A DNA stretch of 25,000 nt from Bigelowiella natans CCMP2755. Lineage: Eukaryota; Cercozoa; Chlorarachniophyceae. Location: positions 1 to 25,000 of the forward strand of contig ADNK01001519.1 of the NCBI GenBank assembly GCA_000320545.1. The letters run 5' to 3'. Positions 10,372 through 22,273 of the stretch are shown here, piece after piece (the first letter of the stretch is position 1; every line of letters begins with the position of its first letter). The notes beneath the pieces were generated by a model, which was not told the DNA's origin, ran no database searches, and saw only the letters and a list, made by a program, of their open reading frames with translations. Made by a program: the position numbers and the translations under genes.

Positions 10372-11354
10372 TCATTGCCTTTTTGTTGATTGAGGAAGAC
10401 TGAGTGTCCCATGTTCCTTTCAGTCGCTCCAATGAGACACTCATTTCCTTCCTTCTCTCTTTCTTTCTTCATGCTGTTTGTGCCCTGGCTTGACCCAACC
10501 CTGTGTGACCAAGTCCCCGGGCCTGACCAGCAAAAGCTTCGAGGCTCAAAACCTCTTGTCACTGCTGCTGCCAAGCTTTGATGTGCAACGTTCAATTGGC
10601 AGGTTCATGTTCACCCGACGCTCACCTCTGCAAAGAAAGCGCGAAGCTTGCTGCCTCGTGATCTCAATGGAAAGAAACAAAGAAAGAATCATGGAATCAA
10701 AACGTTGAAACATTGGTCAGAACTTGACACTGCATCAACACGGCTGGACGGTGCACAGGCAACGTGCACGCTGCGCTGCTGACGTGAACAAAGACGCACC
10801 GCTTCTCAAGTCAAGCACTGGAGCAACAAGCAAGGCTTCCATGCAAGAATCAAGGTCAAAGAAAGGGTCATGTTCATTGACGTTCCGACAAGACAAGAAG
10901 TTGTGTCACTAGCACTGCTCACAAGCTGGACTAGTGGGTGCACCTTGAGCAAACGGGCAGATGGAGCGCCTCGTGTCCCAGCGGACTGTCTAGCTGTGCT
11001 GGTGTGGAACAAACTAGCAAACCCTCCGCACCCAACTTTCCCTATGGTGTTCTGGTCCAGTGGTTGATTGAGGAGACGGATGAGTTAGCTTGTCCCACAT
11101 GACAGGTCATTCAGTTCTTTCTTTCTCTCTCGAGCGGGGTGTAGCGCACGTCACAATGGAAATGAACCAGCAGCAGCGTAGCGTTTGTCAGCAAATCAAC
11201 ATGTTGAAACTGCTTGGAAGCTGCACTAACTAGCTAAGTGTGAAGCTAGCTGTGCAATGATGAATGCAGTTGGAGCATCTAATGTTTCCATGCGATGCAC
11301 GTGTGGCTGAAATGATGCGATGATGGTGCTGCACAGTGTGCAACATACCACCCG

Positions 11355-11711
11355 GTGGATGATGCTGCGCATCTCAAATTTGAACAAGATTTTTTCAAAT
11401 TAGCTGGAGCTTCTATCTTGCACTACGAAGTCCTTTGCAGGTGTAGTAGACATAGATTCCTCGACTTGGAAGACACTGAGAATGTGGTGAGAATGTCCTA
11501 CTACTGCCTCTTCTCATGGGGTGCCTGCTGCACGTACATCATTACATCAAACATTGCCTCGCCACATGTATTTTCGCTACGCATTGATTTTGATCTAGTC
11601 CGCTCACACCTGGACGCATCCTTTAAACTGGTCAAGGCCGTGCCGAAGCGTTTCCCTCAGATTTTTGAAGTGCTGGTAAAAATTAGGTCGGTCAACGCTG
11701 GGAAACACTGA
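11355..11711 (+). CDS. Open reading frame of uncertain status, 118 codons
   Basis: A plus-strand frame starting MDDAAHLKFEQDFFKLAG and ending in SVNAGKH. It is moderately hydrophobic with several Cys (VLCRCS, SWGACC). I recognise no family. Its last ~55 bases overlap the 3' end of the minus-strand ORF at 11657-12796, so the two cannot both be under full protein constraint there. It might be a short gene, an exon of something larger or chance. The only support is that it is open for 118 codons. Confidence 0.15.
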   Translation: MDDAAHLKFEQDFFKLAGASILHYEVLCRCSRHRFLDLEDTENVVRMSYYCLFSWGACCTYIITSNIASPHVFSLRIDFDLVRSHLDASFKLVKAVPKRFPQIFEVLVKIRSVNAGKH

Positions 11712-12796
11712 GACGTGACGCTGTATGATACCTGTAATGTTTCATGAAGCATTGATTCAACTTCAGTAGCAGCAATTTCTGGCTCGTCGAAATATCCTGT
11801 TTCATCTCTATTTATGCTTAGGGCGAGGTTGGTCACATCAGTCCCGTCCCCCAGTGGTCGAGGTTCTTCAGAAATGATTGTTGCATTTGTAAGTTTCCTA
11901 TTTTCTTTAATTCTTGGATTCGATTTCATGTTGGCCTTTCCCTTCGCATCGCTTGTGTGGAATGGTAAGTTGACACTAAATTCGGATTCCGCACTTTTTT
12001 CAATCAGCTCCGATCTTACATCATTTTCATTTTGCACATATTCATTGATATTGAAAGGCGAGTAGTCTCCAAAGGCACAATATTCATTTGCTTGATAGTT
12101 AATGACTAACTCTTCATCTATTTTCTTTTGAATTATCTCTGCTGCTTCTTTATCAGCCTTAATCTGGTAGATTTGAAAATTACGGGAAAAAAGTGCATTT
12201 TGGAAGTTATGGAGATCCTCATTCCTCTTTTTCTCTTTGTTGGAATCAGAATTATCGTGGTGTGTTTTCGATGGTATTAAACAATTCTTCCCCATAGTTA
12301 TCTTATCTTCGTCACCCTTCTCCTCCTCTTCAATGTTTAGGCCGGAAGCATTAGATTCCCATCCTACATTTGCTTCTGGTTCATTTTTTTCATCGTCCCA
12401 TGGATCGGTGGGTGTTTCAAAGTAGCTTGGAATAATAAAAGGAGGTGTAAAAGGTGACCACGTGTCATGAACTCTCTGCGCATGCTGACAATGTCGAGAT
12501 TTTCTTTCCCCCTTATTCTCTTGGCACGATGTAGAATCTTCTTTTCCCCGATCATGAATTGCATGCTCTATATCAACTTCTTCATCTTCGTAGGTCTTTT
12601 CATCAACCTCTACCCATTCTTCAGCGTCACCCTTAGCTTCGGAAGGATGTGGAGTAGCTACCAACAAAAAACTACTGTCGTCGGAGCAATTGCAACTTGG
12701 CCTGATACTGACCATATCAATTTTCCCTGCTTTTTTTCCTTCGTCACTTGAAAGGCGAGCCCCTACTTTTCTCATTATCTGCAGATTTTGCTCCAT
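11657..12796 (-). CDS. Orphan acidic, probably disordered protein, 379 aa
   Basis: An uninterrupted frame starting MEQNLQIMRKVGARL. The sequence is hydrophilic: acidic clusters such as WVEVDEKTYEDEEVDIEHA and NIEEEEKGDED, a proline-aromatic stretch TPPFIIPSYFETPTDPWDDE, and a short charged helix near ADKEAAEIIQKKIDEEL. No membrane segment, signal peptide or catalytic motif is seen and I recognise no family. The frame stays open 17 codons above the ATG before a TAG, and a CAG just inside that extension could be an acceptor, so it may be the last exon of a spliced gene. A length of 379 codons in AT-richer sequence argues against chance. It stands alone between two repeat-like stretches. Confidence 0.5.
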   Translation of the reverse strand: MEQNLQIMRKVGARLSSDEGKKAGKIDMVSIRPSCNCSDDSSFLLVATPHPSEAKGDAEEWVEVDEKTYEDEEVDIEHAIHDRGKEDSTSCQENKGERKSRHCQHAQRVHDTWSPFTPPFIIPSYFETPTDPWDDEKNEPEANVGWESNASGLNIEEEEKGDEDKITMGKNCLIPSKTHHDNSDSNKEKKRNEDLHNFQNALFSRNFQIYQIKADKEAAEIIQKKIDEELVINYQANEYCAFGDYSPFNINEYVQNENDVRSELIEKSAESEFSVNLPFHTSDAKGKANMKSNPRIKENRKLTNATIISEEPRPLGDGTDVTNLALSINRDETGYFDEPEIAATEVESMLHETLQVSYSVTSQCFPALTDLIFTSTSKI

Positions 12797-13112
12797 TGGC
12801 GATTCGTAGGAGGGTGTCAGAAGTGACGAGCTAAGCGGAACTTTCTGATCCTATCTTCCCGGAAAAGGAACAAATGCAGAACCTTTACCCCTTACGACAA
12901 CGGTAAACAAGGCCATATAGAATGTCAGCAGGACACTCTCATGACAAACGAGCACCTTCCATCCAACCTTCGTTTGGTACCCCCATCTAGGTGTCATGTC
13001 GCATGGTAAAAACATCCTACATTTCGTCCGCAGTCTAAGGAAGCGAGGCGTCTGACGGTGTTGTGTTCAACACCATTTTGTTTCACACTTTGGAGATTGT
13101 TTGCAAGATGCA

Positions 13113-13138
13113 GTTTTTCATCATTGTTCTCATTGTTC
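13113..13138. repeat. Second copy of the 26-bp element at 10346-10371
   Basis: Identical to 10346-10371 in the same orientation and followed by an additional TTCATTG-like unit. Confidence 0.8.
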
Positions 13139-13790
13139 ATTGTTGCATGGGCGATGCAAACAACGAGCATGTGAGTGTGCAGCACATCTAGACATGCTGC
13201 ATGCATGAACATGCACTCGCAACGCCATCACACGGTGCAAGCCGCAGGAGAACAAGCTGTCAAGCATCCGATGACGAGCACGCTCCGAGCCCTTTGCTCA
13301 CCTCTCTGGCTCTTTCATCCTCGAAAGCAGAAGCTTGGAGAGACAGGCAGTTGTGTTGTGCAGACGTTGTTGTGTTGTGACTCTGCAAATTGAAACATGG
13401 CATGAAACGAAAACAATGAGAGATCAGGTCGTAGCGTTTGCGAGGCAGCTTGAGCAAGGAGAGAGGACGCATCTGCAGATCGAGTCATGTTGGATGACGT
13501 GGAGGTCTAGCAGAGGTGCACGTGTTGGAACTGCTGTCGCGTAGTGACAAGCAGTGATCATTGTTGCGCACGGTCAGCACGCGAATCTCCTTGCACTGTT
13601 GTTTGCCATGTCTAGGTGTGTCAGTTGTGCTGGCTAGCTGGTGTAGTCACACAATTCACTCAGCTAGTCAATGCAAATTTTGCTGGAGTGGGAGCAAGCT
13701 AGCCATCTTGCGGGGGGAGTGAAACTAGCTAGATTTGTGGTGTGTGTGCGTGCGGCTATTTAGCTTGCTAAATGTAAGATTCATGTCATG

Positions 13791-13816
13791 CATGTGCACA
13801 TCTAGACGTGCACATG
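13791..13816. repeat. Perfect 9-bp inverted repeat around a TCTAGA core
   Basis: Arms CATGTGCAC (13791-13799) and GTGCACATG (13808-13816) flank an 8-bp loop that contains TCTAGA. It could form a short hairpin or cruciform. It lies about 90 bases beyond the ABCC stop codon, in its likely 3' UTR or terminator region. Confidence 0.7.
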
Positions 13817-13908
13817 TGTGGAAATGCACAACCGCAAAGTGACTATCATGGCATGACTTTGAAATCCTACGTTTTCAACATTCTTGCGCTAAAATGTGTC
13901 GAAAAATT

Positions 13909-15079
13909 CTAGATAGATTGCACCCCCTTATTCACAGATGCAGCATTAATCATTTCTCTCCCTCTCTTCTCTTGAAAGTTTTCTGCGTTCTTCTCCGCAG
14001 TACTGCTATACCCGCTGCGATCCTTAGGAAGAAGCGATTCTTTGCCGTCATCACTTCTACTATTGTGGAGGCCCGTCAGACCCATCTTTCTTACAACCGT
14101 TTGCGCCTGGGCTTTGAGTTTCTTTGCCGCCTCTGGGCCAGAACTCTCTACCATTCCCGTGAGGATACCATGAGGGTTTTCCAGCAGCTCAGCAGCAGGT
14201 CCGAACTCGGCCACCTTTCCCGCGTCCATAACCAATACCTTGTCGTAATCGATGATAGTCGAGAGCCTGTGGGCGATCGTGATGATCGTGGAGCCCTTAA
14301 ACTTATCGCGCACGATTTCTTGGATCTTATTGTCGGTGTTAATGTCGATATTTGCCGTCGGCTCGTCCATCACGACAATCCTAGCATGCCGAACCATTGC
14401 TCTCCCGAAGCTAATGAGCTGACGTTCCCCGGCGCTAAGGAAGGAGCCGCCGGGGCCCACCTCGGAGTGGAGGAGGGATGCGGACAGTCCAATGTCGACA
14501 AGAACGTTGCCGAGCTCATTATCGGAGAACTCAGAGAAGGGATCGAGGTTATGTCTAACCGTGCCCTGTAGGAGCAGTGGATGCTGGGGGATAATGGCCA
14601 AGGCCTCGCGCACTGTTTGTAGCCCTAGTGTGCGTATGTCGCATCCATCAATAAGAATTCGTCCTGCAGCCTTCTCGACGATTCGGAAGAGAAGGACGAC
14701 GAGGGATGACTTCCCAGCCCCCGTGCGACCAACTACACCGCAAGACTCACCGGCATTGATGGAGAACGACACGTCTTTAATGGCGGGGGGGAGACCGGGG
14801 CGGTACACCAGCATGACGTCCTCGAAAGAGATTTTACCCTTGCTAGGCCATTCGTCTGTCAATGATACAATCGTCATCATCATTATTATAGTCATAACCA
14901 TCACCACCTCTGCATCAAAAATAATAACTGAGTGTATGGTCTCGCAATTGATATTTACGTGGGAAGGTATTCGAGAAAGAGATGCCATCTCGGAATCAAG
15001 GAGACATCGAAAACAACCATCTTACAAAGAGGATTGAGAGGGATGGACTGACCCTACCGCTACAACCACCACCACCACA

Positions 15080-15116
<37 letters not shown>

Positions 15117-17217
15117 GAAGCAGTGTGACTCACACCCCACACCTAGCTATAATTAGGACTACCTTGGTTTGGGTCGCCCTTCTGTCTCCAAGCACTCTCC
15201 TGCGGTATGTTCTCAGACTTGTACTCAAGCACCCGCTCTAATGAAGTGAACCCGACGGAAATAAACGACGCGTTCATCGACTGAACCATAAGGAAATAAG
15301 GCACGAGGAAGGCGTACGTGAGCGCCAGCGATATCTGCGTCTCCGAGTACCTGTCCCGTTGCAGCAGAACTAACAGAGCTGTCGCGAGTGAGATCGAGAA
15401 CGACGCGACGTTACATGCATGTCTCCCCCAGTTAATCAGGGCGAATGACGCCAGCGACATCGAGGAGAACCGGTCTGTGAACTCCAAATGGCGTTTGAGG
15501 AAGTAGGACTGGAGCCCCATCGTCTGCGTGATGAGGCGGCCATTCGCCGTTTCGGAGAAGTTGGTCAGCATAGGAGACATGGCGTTGTTGACCATACGCC
15601 GGACTTCCCGGTTGGCACGATCCACGGCCAGAACCTCTACCAGGTAGAGTACCATCCCAAACACAACGAAACCTGTGACGGGCGGCACAGTGACGCACAT
15701 CGTCGCGAGTAGCACGAAGATGATCGCCCCGATCTGCAGGTAGTTGTCGATGTACAGCGCTAGTCGGATGTCCACCACGCCCAAGTCCGAGGAGAACCGG
15801 CTCATAATGCGCCCAGAAGGCGTCTCTTCAAACCATTTGGTGGGGGCCTTTATAACTCGTTCCAAGCACTCCTTGTGCAAAACATGAGACGCTCTCACCC
15901 CCCCCACGGCCATGAGGCACGACATGAGCAGGATGAGGCATACGTGGCCTATCGATGTGCCGATGTAGATGCCGATATAAAATAAATTGCGGCTGGTTGA
16001 CTCCGGGGCCTCCCCTGCCCAAATGGCCAGCCACACGTCGTTGAAAACGAACGTGGCGTAGGCAAGTAAAAGCACCACCCCACAAAGCGCGACAAACCAG
16101 ACGCCCATGGATCGGATGTACGTCATCACCACATCGGACGTCACTGCGCCCTTTTGCAGTTTCTCGTCATCCACCAAGGTTCCTTCCCGAATCATATTTG
16201 CTACGGATTTCTTGTTCTTGCCCCCGACATTGTTATCGGTTAAGAGAGAGGCCAGGCGTTTGTCGTCTTCGTCCTCCTCCTCCTTCTTCTTTTTCTGTTT
16301 CTGTTGATAGCTGTTTTCCGCGCTCGTTGTGGAGGCGACCAGACTGTTACCCTGCGCCCTTGCTCCCCCGCCCTCTCGGTCCTCTCTTTCATTCTCCAGC
16401 TTCACATCCGACCCCTCATCGGCGTTTGGGGGTTTCGCATCTAACCCCTTCCTTTTGCCATCAGGGGAGAGGGAGGAGCCTTTCTCGTCTGATCGCTTCT
16501 TGATAGCCCCCTTCCTGCTATCCGCATCGTCTTTGAGGTCGTCGATGCTGCCCCCCCCAGCTTCTTCCGTGGCCTTGAGAAGCTGCATGAAGCCCGGGTG
16601 GCGGCGGGCGGTGAGCTCCTCAAATGTGCCCTGGTCCTCGATCAAGCCGTTCTCCATATAGACGATGTGGTCGAATCGTTGCAGCAGATGAACCTGGTTC
16701 AGCGCCATCACTACGCAGCGCAGCCGCTTTGCGTCCTGGCCACTGGCGATGCTGCTGCCATTGCTTTTATCGGAGTCTGTGTAGCCGTGCACGCAGCGGC
16801 GGAATATCGTTTCTGTGACCTTTGAATCAACAGCTGCAAGAGGGTCGTCCATCACCAACATATCGGGAGTCCCATACACGGCGCGGGCTATAGCGAGTCG
16901 CTGCTGCTGCCCACCGCTTAGGGTTGTGCCTGATGTTCGTGCGTGCGTGCGTGTGTGTGTGTGTGTGTGTGTGTGGATGTGTGTGAAGAGGAGGGGGGAC
17001 TCGACATCTTATCAATTCTACCATCACCCTTTTTGCTTCTTCCCCATAATGATCAGAGTACCCCTCCTCCTCTTACCTCTCTCTCCGATTTCCGTGTACT
17101 GGCCATTTGGCAAAAGCGTGAGGTCTCTCTCCATAGACGATGCCCAAATAGCCTTTGCAGAGGGGATGGGGAGGGTGAGGAGGAGGAGGAGGAGGAGGAG
17201 GAGGAGGAGGAGGAACA

Positions 17218-17253
<36 letters not shown>

Positions 17254-17772
17254 TATATCACCATAAAAAACGATGATCTGTCGGATAAAACACGGGAATA
17301 TATGGGAATATATTACAAAATATGTTTCCAACAAGACTATCTTCAAGAGCAATGACAAAACTCCCCCCCTCCCCCTTTTCCCTTCTCCGCATTACCCATT
17401 GGAAGCGTTGCGGGTCAAACGGCCTACCCATGAGAATATTGTCGCGCACTGTCGCACTAAGCACAAACGCCTTTTGGGGAACCCATCCGCACGACTCGGT
17501 GCGAGAGACTTTCGTCCGATCTGAAGTCACCAAATCGCCGAGCAGCGCGTGTAGTAGCGACGACTTTCCCGCCCCTACCGCCCCAACGATGGCTACTTTT
17601 GACCCACGTTTCACCTGGGAGGAGGTGATAAAAAGAGGAGGAATGGTGAAGAGATTGCTGCTTACGATGAAACGCAAGCAGAGAAACATACTAGCGAGTG
17701 GCCATATGAATACACATGTCTTTTGTACGTTTGTGGCCTACTCGATCACTTCAATTTCGTGGCGTTGAAATG

Positions 17773-17812
<40 letters not shown>

Positions 17813-18659
17813 TATAATATAAATCGATCCATCGTCAAAACAACAACCGATTCAGTCAATTATTATCAACGCTTCCCCAAATCATGCATCTTCAGCCACA
17901 ACATCTGAAAATACCGTGACATTCACGTTCCTAAGCGTCCACACTGAGCGTCCACTTCCTACTGTGAAGTAATAGTAGTAGTAATAGTAGTAGTAGTGGT
18001 AGTAGTGAAACAAGATCAAAAAGCCGCGGCTTCAGGCTAGAATGAAGGGGGCGCGCGACAGCAGGTTATCAAGTGTGTTGTGCCGTGTCGCATTGATTTC
18101 TTTTTGGTCAGAAGGCATGGAACCGAGCATACATCTACCACTACCAAGCACCGCTATACCTTGACTGCTTTTCTGCTCACTGTTCTTCGGGTCTGCACTC
18201 CCTCTGATTTCCAACGAGATGTCGTTCCTACCTCCCACTGTCACTTGGGAGGAGGAGGCCTTTGTGTCTTTCGTAAGGTGAAGGGCCGCCTTGGATACTA
18301 CCGTGCTGTTCATACCTGAGACGTGCAAAGGGTGGGTGAGGAGGACAACATGCATGAAGAGGAGGGGAGAGGAAGAGAAACAGGAGGTGAGGGGGGCTGT
18401 GTAGGTAAATAGCAGCAATGTGAGAAAAGAGGCTCTTTTCAGTAACGACCTACATCGATTTGTTTCTACTACTACTGCGACTGCTGCTACTGCTGATGAT
18501 GATGATGATGCTATGAAGACCTAGCTTTGACGTTGCTCCGCCTCCTTCTTCTACGCTGGGCATGGCGCACGCTGTGCTTCCTCTATCGCCACTCCTTGTC
18601 TCTGATGAAATAATGCCGCTCTCTTTGATATCTGTGCCGTTGGTGGAACTGCCACCGTT

Positions 18660-18692
<33 letters not shown>

Positions 18693-18728
18693 ACCAGTAT
18701 TGCCATCCCCACCGCTGCTTCGGCAATC

Positions 18729-18766
<38 letters not shown>

Positions 18767-18994
18767 GTGGGGGCTTGGTCCACGAAAAGTCCTGCAGCAA
18801 CGTCGTCATCACCCAATGGCGACATCATCGTACGCAGGGAAAGGGAGAAGGCGTATGCAAAAGAAAATGGCATCATGGCCGTTCAGAGACAATATTGGGG
18901 AGAAAACAATATGGAAAATGGAGGAGGGAGGGAGAGCGAGAGAGAGAAGAGAGAGAAAGGGAGAGAAGAGAGGGGAAGAGAGAAAGAGAGAGAG

Positions 18995-19033
<39 letters not shown>

Positions 19034-20650
19034 CCCGTTATGGATCTCCAAGGCATTCTCTTCTTGGTCCGGTTTGCGCACGGCACACACATTGGGAATC
19101 TGTATGGAGACACAAGGCAAGGAAAGGCAACGTCGGCAAATGACATCGGCTTTGCAAGCGAACACTCCCTCCAGAATAATATGAATCTAGGGTTAGCAAA
19201 ATGGCTGCGACAGCGGGCGAAAGTTGTTGCAGCACACTCACCTGTAGAAAGCTCTCAATTCGCTTGAGAGATACTTTGATGTTCATCAGAGCGGTGAGCG
19301 ACAACGGTATCATGATCAGGGGCATTCGTAAGGCCTGGACGCAGTAGAATAAGCAGACAATACTACCGTTAGTGGTGGTGGTGGTGCTGCTGCTGCTGCT
19401 CAGTTGATAAAAGGTCCTCACACACAGATGACGTCACTCAAGAAAATCATCTTAAAATCCTGATGTGTACGTTTCTACCCCCACCTGGAAGATTGTGAGT
19501 GCGGCGAAGATATCAGCCGGCCGCAGTGTGTTGCCCTGTGGCGTTTCGTGGATGGCGATGCACAAATGAAAGGGAAGGGGGGGGGGGGGGGAGGGGGGTT
19601 GGAGGAGGAAGTCAGTCAAAAATTATTTCTTCCCTTCCTTTTTGATTTCAGTCCCACGACAATACAAAGAATTTAGCAACAAAGACAACGACGATAATGA
19701 TGATTATGGTGATGATGATGATGATGACGACGACGACGATGGCGATTAGCATGAAAGAACTTAAATTTGCTGTTGCTCTGATAGCTGGTAAACTTCTAAT
19801 ACTAACATTACTACTACTTCTACAGTCATTACCATAAGCACAAAGGTGATGAACGCTGCACACGAGGCAAGCACGGGACTCGCCCTCCCCAACGCAATGG
19901 ACACCACCTACAAAAGGTCACGAATAAAGAGGGGAGGATGCATTGTGCATTGGTTGATTGGAGCTTGGAGTAGCTCAACCTCTCAACTGACGCAAAAGAT
20001 CATCATCATCATCATCATCATCATCATGATCCTTGTATGACATGACGAAATGAACTATGGATGATTTGTGTAAGTGGTGCCTGGTACTCTAGTACTCGGT
20101 GGTGGTGGTGGTGAAACTACTTACTACAGCACTAATCGCACTGATTATCTGCACTGCGTATACTGCTGCTACTGCTATCACCTGCAAGATTCGGTAGTTT
20201 TGGATATGAACGCATTCGTCCTCTCGCACCTTCTCGATTTTGGACAGGAACTTGGCTTCCCAGCCGTGCATTTTAAGTGCCTATCATCGTAGCAGTGGTG
20301 ATGGTGATGATGATGATTGGTAGCAATAAGCTGCACTCCAAAAAATTGCAAACATGTTTATTGCCGGAACATCCTTATTCACATCTTCCTCCTCATCATC
20401 ATCAGAATCACCTGAATTCCTTCTATTAATTGACGCATCAGAGTCAGCCGCTTATCCCCCGCTTTCTAAGAAATTATAATGAAATATGTTGTAAATGAGG
20501 GAGGGGGAGTGGGGAGATGGGAATGATGAGGCCCTCAGCCCTGCAAGATGGTACCAGATTCAATTTCTCTGCTTTTTTTGTCTTCGATGAGATATAGCGG
20601 TTGAGCCCCACGATGGAGAACATCACAAACAACCCTACCACAGAGCTCCT

Positions 20651-20691
<41 letters not shown>

Positions 20692-21274
20692 GGGGGGGTT
20701 AGAGGAGAGATGTAGGGACGTCATCTCTCTCTTTTATTATATGTTGCATATTGCTTTATCATTGAACTGCGTTTTTATGAATGTGTCTCTCTCAGCGGGA
20801 CTTGTCCCTCCATTTGTCATTCAGGGAAAGGGCGCTGGGAGGTTGCGATTCTTCTCCTCTCTGTTGTTTGTTTATTACACTCCGATGAGGACGACGAGGA
20901 CGGTGATTCCTCCAATCAAAGCGGTTATCAACATCGGTACCCACTGGGTCAACTGCGGGAGGAAGAGAAGGGGGAGGAGGAGTGGGGGGGGGCGGAGATA
21001 TTTAATCTAGTTTAAAAAGTATTTGGTTGTTATGTATCACTGTATATTCGGAAAGATGCGGTAGTTCGGGTTTATAATAAGACCGCAGCATAGTTAGATA
21101 TTATGAACTAGATGTAAGTGAGCAACCCACCCGGAGATTTTCCATGGTTCTCACGATGTCGTTGCCCGCCAGACTTGTTTCGACAGGAGCACTGGCGTCC
21201 AATCTGATATCCGCAAGTACGATAGAGTAGGTATGCATGATGACACTTTGCTTTCAGGGAGGAGATGGAGGAGC

Positions 21275-21356
<82 letters not shown>

Positions 21357-21764
21357 AGGAAAGGGAGGACCAAAGTTCAAATGTTTCATTTGAAACGATT
21401 CCCTACACCTTGGGCACAGCCGCATCCAAATACCATCAAAGCTCTCATTGAAAAAGTAGTGCTCAGGAAAACAACAAAAGTAAACATACAACCTTCTTCC
21501 TCGTTTCAGAGACTTGCATATGACCATGCTATAGGAGGGGTCAAGTACAAACGGTGGTGGCGTTAATACAAGGAGAAAGATGCTATTTTAAAGGAGGTAG
21601 CAGCAGCAGAGGTTTTTTTTTATAGAAGAATGAATGTCTTAGGGTAATACCCCGATACGACACTAGAAAAACGTGCTCCAAGGATGTCAGTCAGTAAGTG
21701 GGCGTTGACAACACCGAAGAACCCCTCTAAATAGACCTGTTGTAAGTCGTATTTTCACGCAAAA

Positions 21765-21812
<48 letters not shown>

Positions 21813-22222
21813 GCATTGAGAGCTAACGTCCATGCGTTATTTGAAAATTGTCGTTCCGATGGTTGTTGCAAAAGTTTTCTTCTGATACAAACCTGAGCGA
21901 GCTAAAACCACGTTATTCGTTCGCACGCATGCATAGCATACACATACAAGGCAACTCAATTAATTCACGCACGATGGCAGCAAAGAGGATGATAAGCCAC
22001 GCCAAGCGATTCCCAGATTCGGAATCCGACGTCGCCACTTTAATTATTTCCTAAAATACCAACATCAACAGGATATATCGTTACATCATCCTATTGTTCC
22101 CTCTAAGGGATGGTGCCCCTACATACCCGTAAAACGAATGGCCTCCCCACGGTGTTCAATAGACCTTGAGTGGACCCTAATTTATATGATTCGTGTGTGC
22201 ATGTGTGCAACCGAGCTCGTGC

Positions 22223-22273
<51 letters not shown>

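Larger units (their letters stand above)
9111..11656. other. Repeat-like, gene-poor island upstream of SMC5
   Basis: The first ~150 bases should contain the SMC5 promoter and 5' UTR. Beyond that the sequence holds a non-LTR element relic (9260-9520), a duplicated segment (9563-9822 and 9949-10290), TTCATTG-type heptamers and TTTCTTTCTCTC tracts. Short GCTAGC and TAGCTAG words cluster near 11215-11260. Open frames exist, but those in the duplicated segment come from the repeat and the others show no domain I can name. I see no convincing intact host gene. Confidence 0.55.
12797..13908. other. Spacer with repeat-like words between orphan ORF and ABCC 3' end
   Basis: No gene seen. Contains the second copy of the 26-bp TTCTCATTG element (13113-13138), several GCTAGC/TAGCTAG palindromic words between 13630 and 13770, ATGCATG-rich stretches near 13190-13210 and 13785-13800, and a 9-bp perfect inverted repeat at 13791-13816. 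Part of the right end should be the ABCC 3' UTR. Confidence 0.5.

Noticed and set aside
10278-10595. Minus-strand frame containing TRGFEPRSFCWSGPGTW, considered as a tRNA or tRNA-derived SINE shadow
   Set aside because: The GGTTTTGAGCC word resembles a tRNA B box only weakly, and no A box or cloverleaf could be drawn around it.
16441-16623. Frames antisense to or in other frames of the large ABCC exon (15318-16825)
   Set aside because: They overlap a clearly homologous ABCC exon and show no features of their own.
21841-21905. Possible extra ABCC exon with GLYQKKTFATT
   Set aside because: No donor site follows in an open frame, and the neighbouring exons join in phase without it.
21948-21972. 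Alternative donor GTATGT at 21947 extending ABCC exon 5 through RELIELP
   Set aside because: It would leave phase 1, which does not fit the following exon, and the helix would be longer than in the family. The donor at 21972 keeps phase 0.
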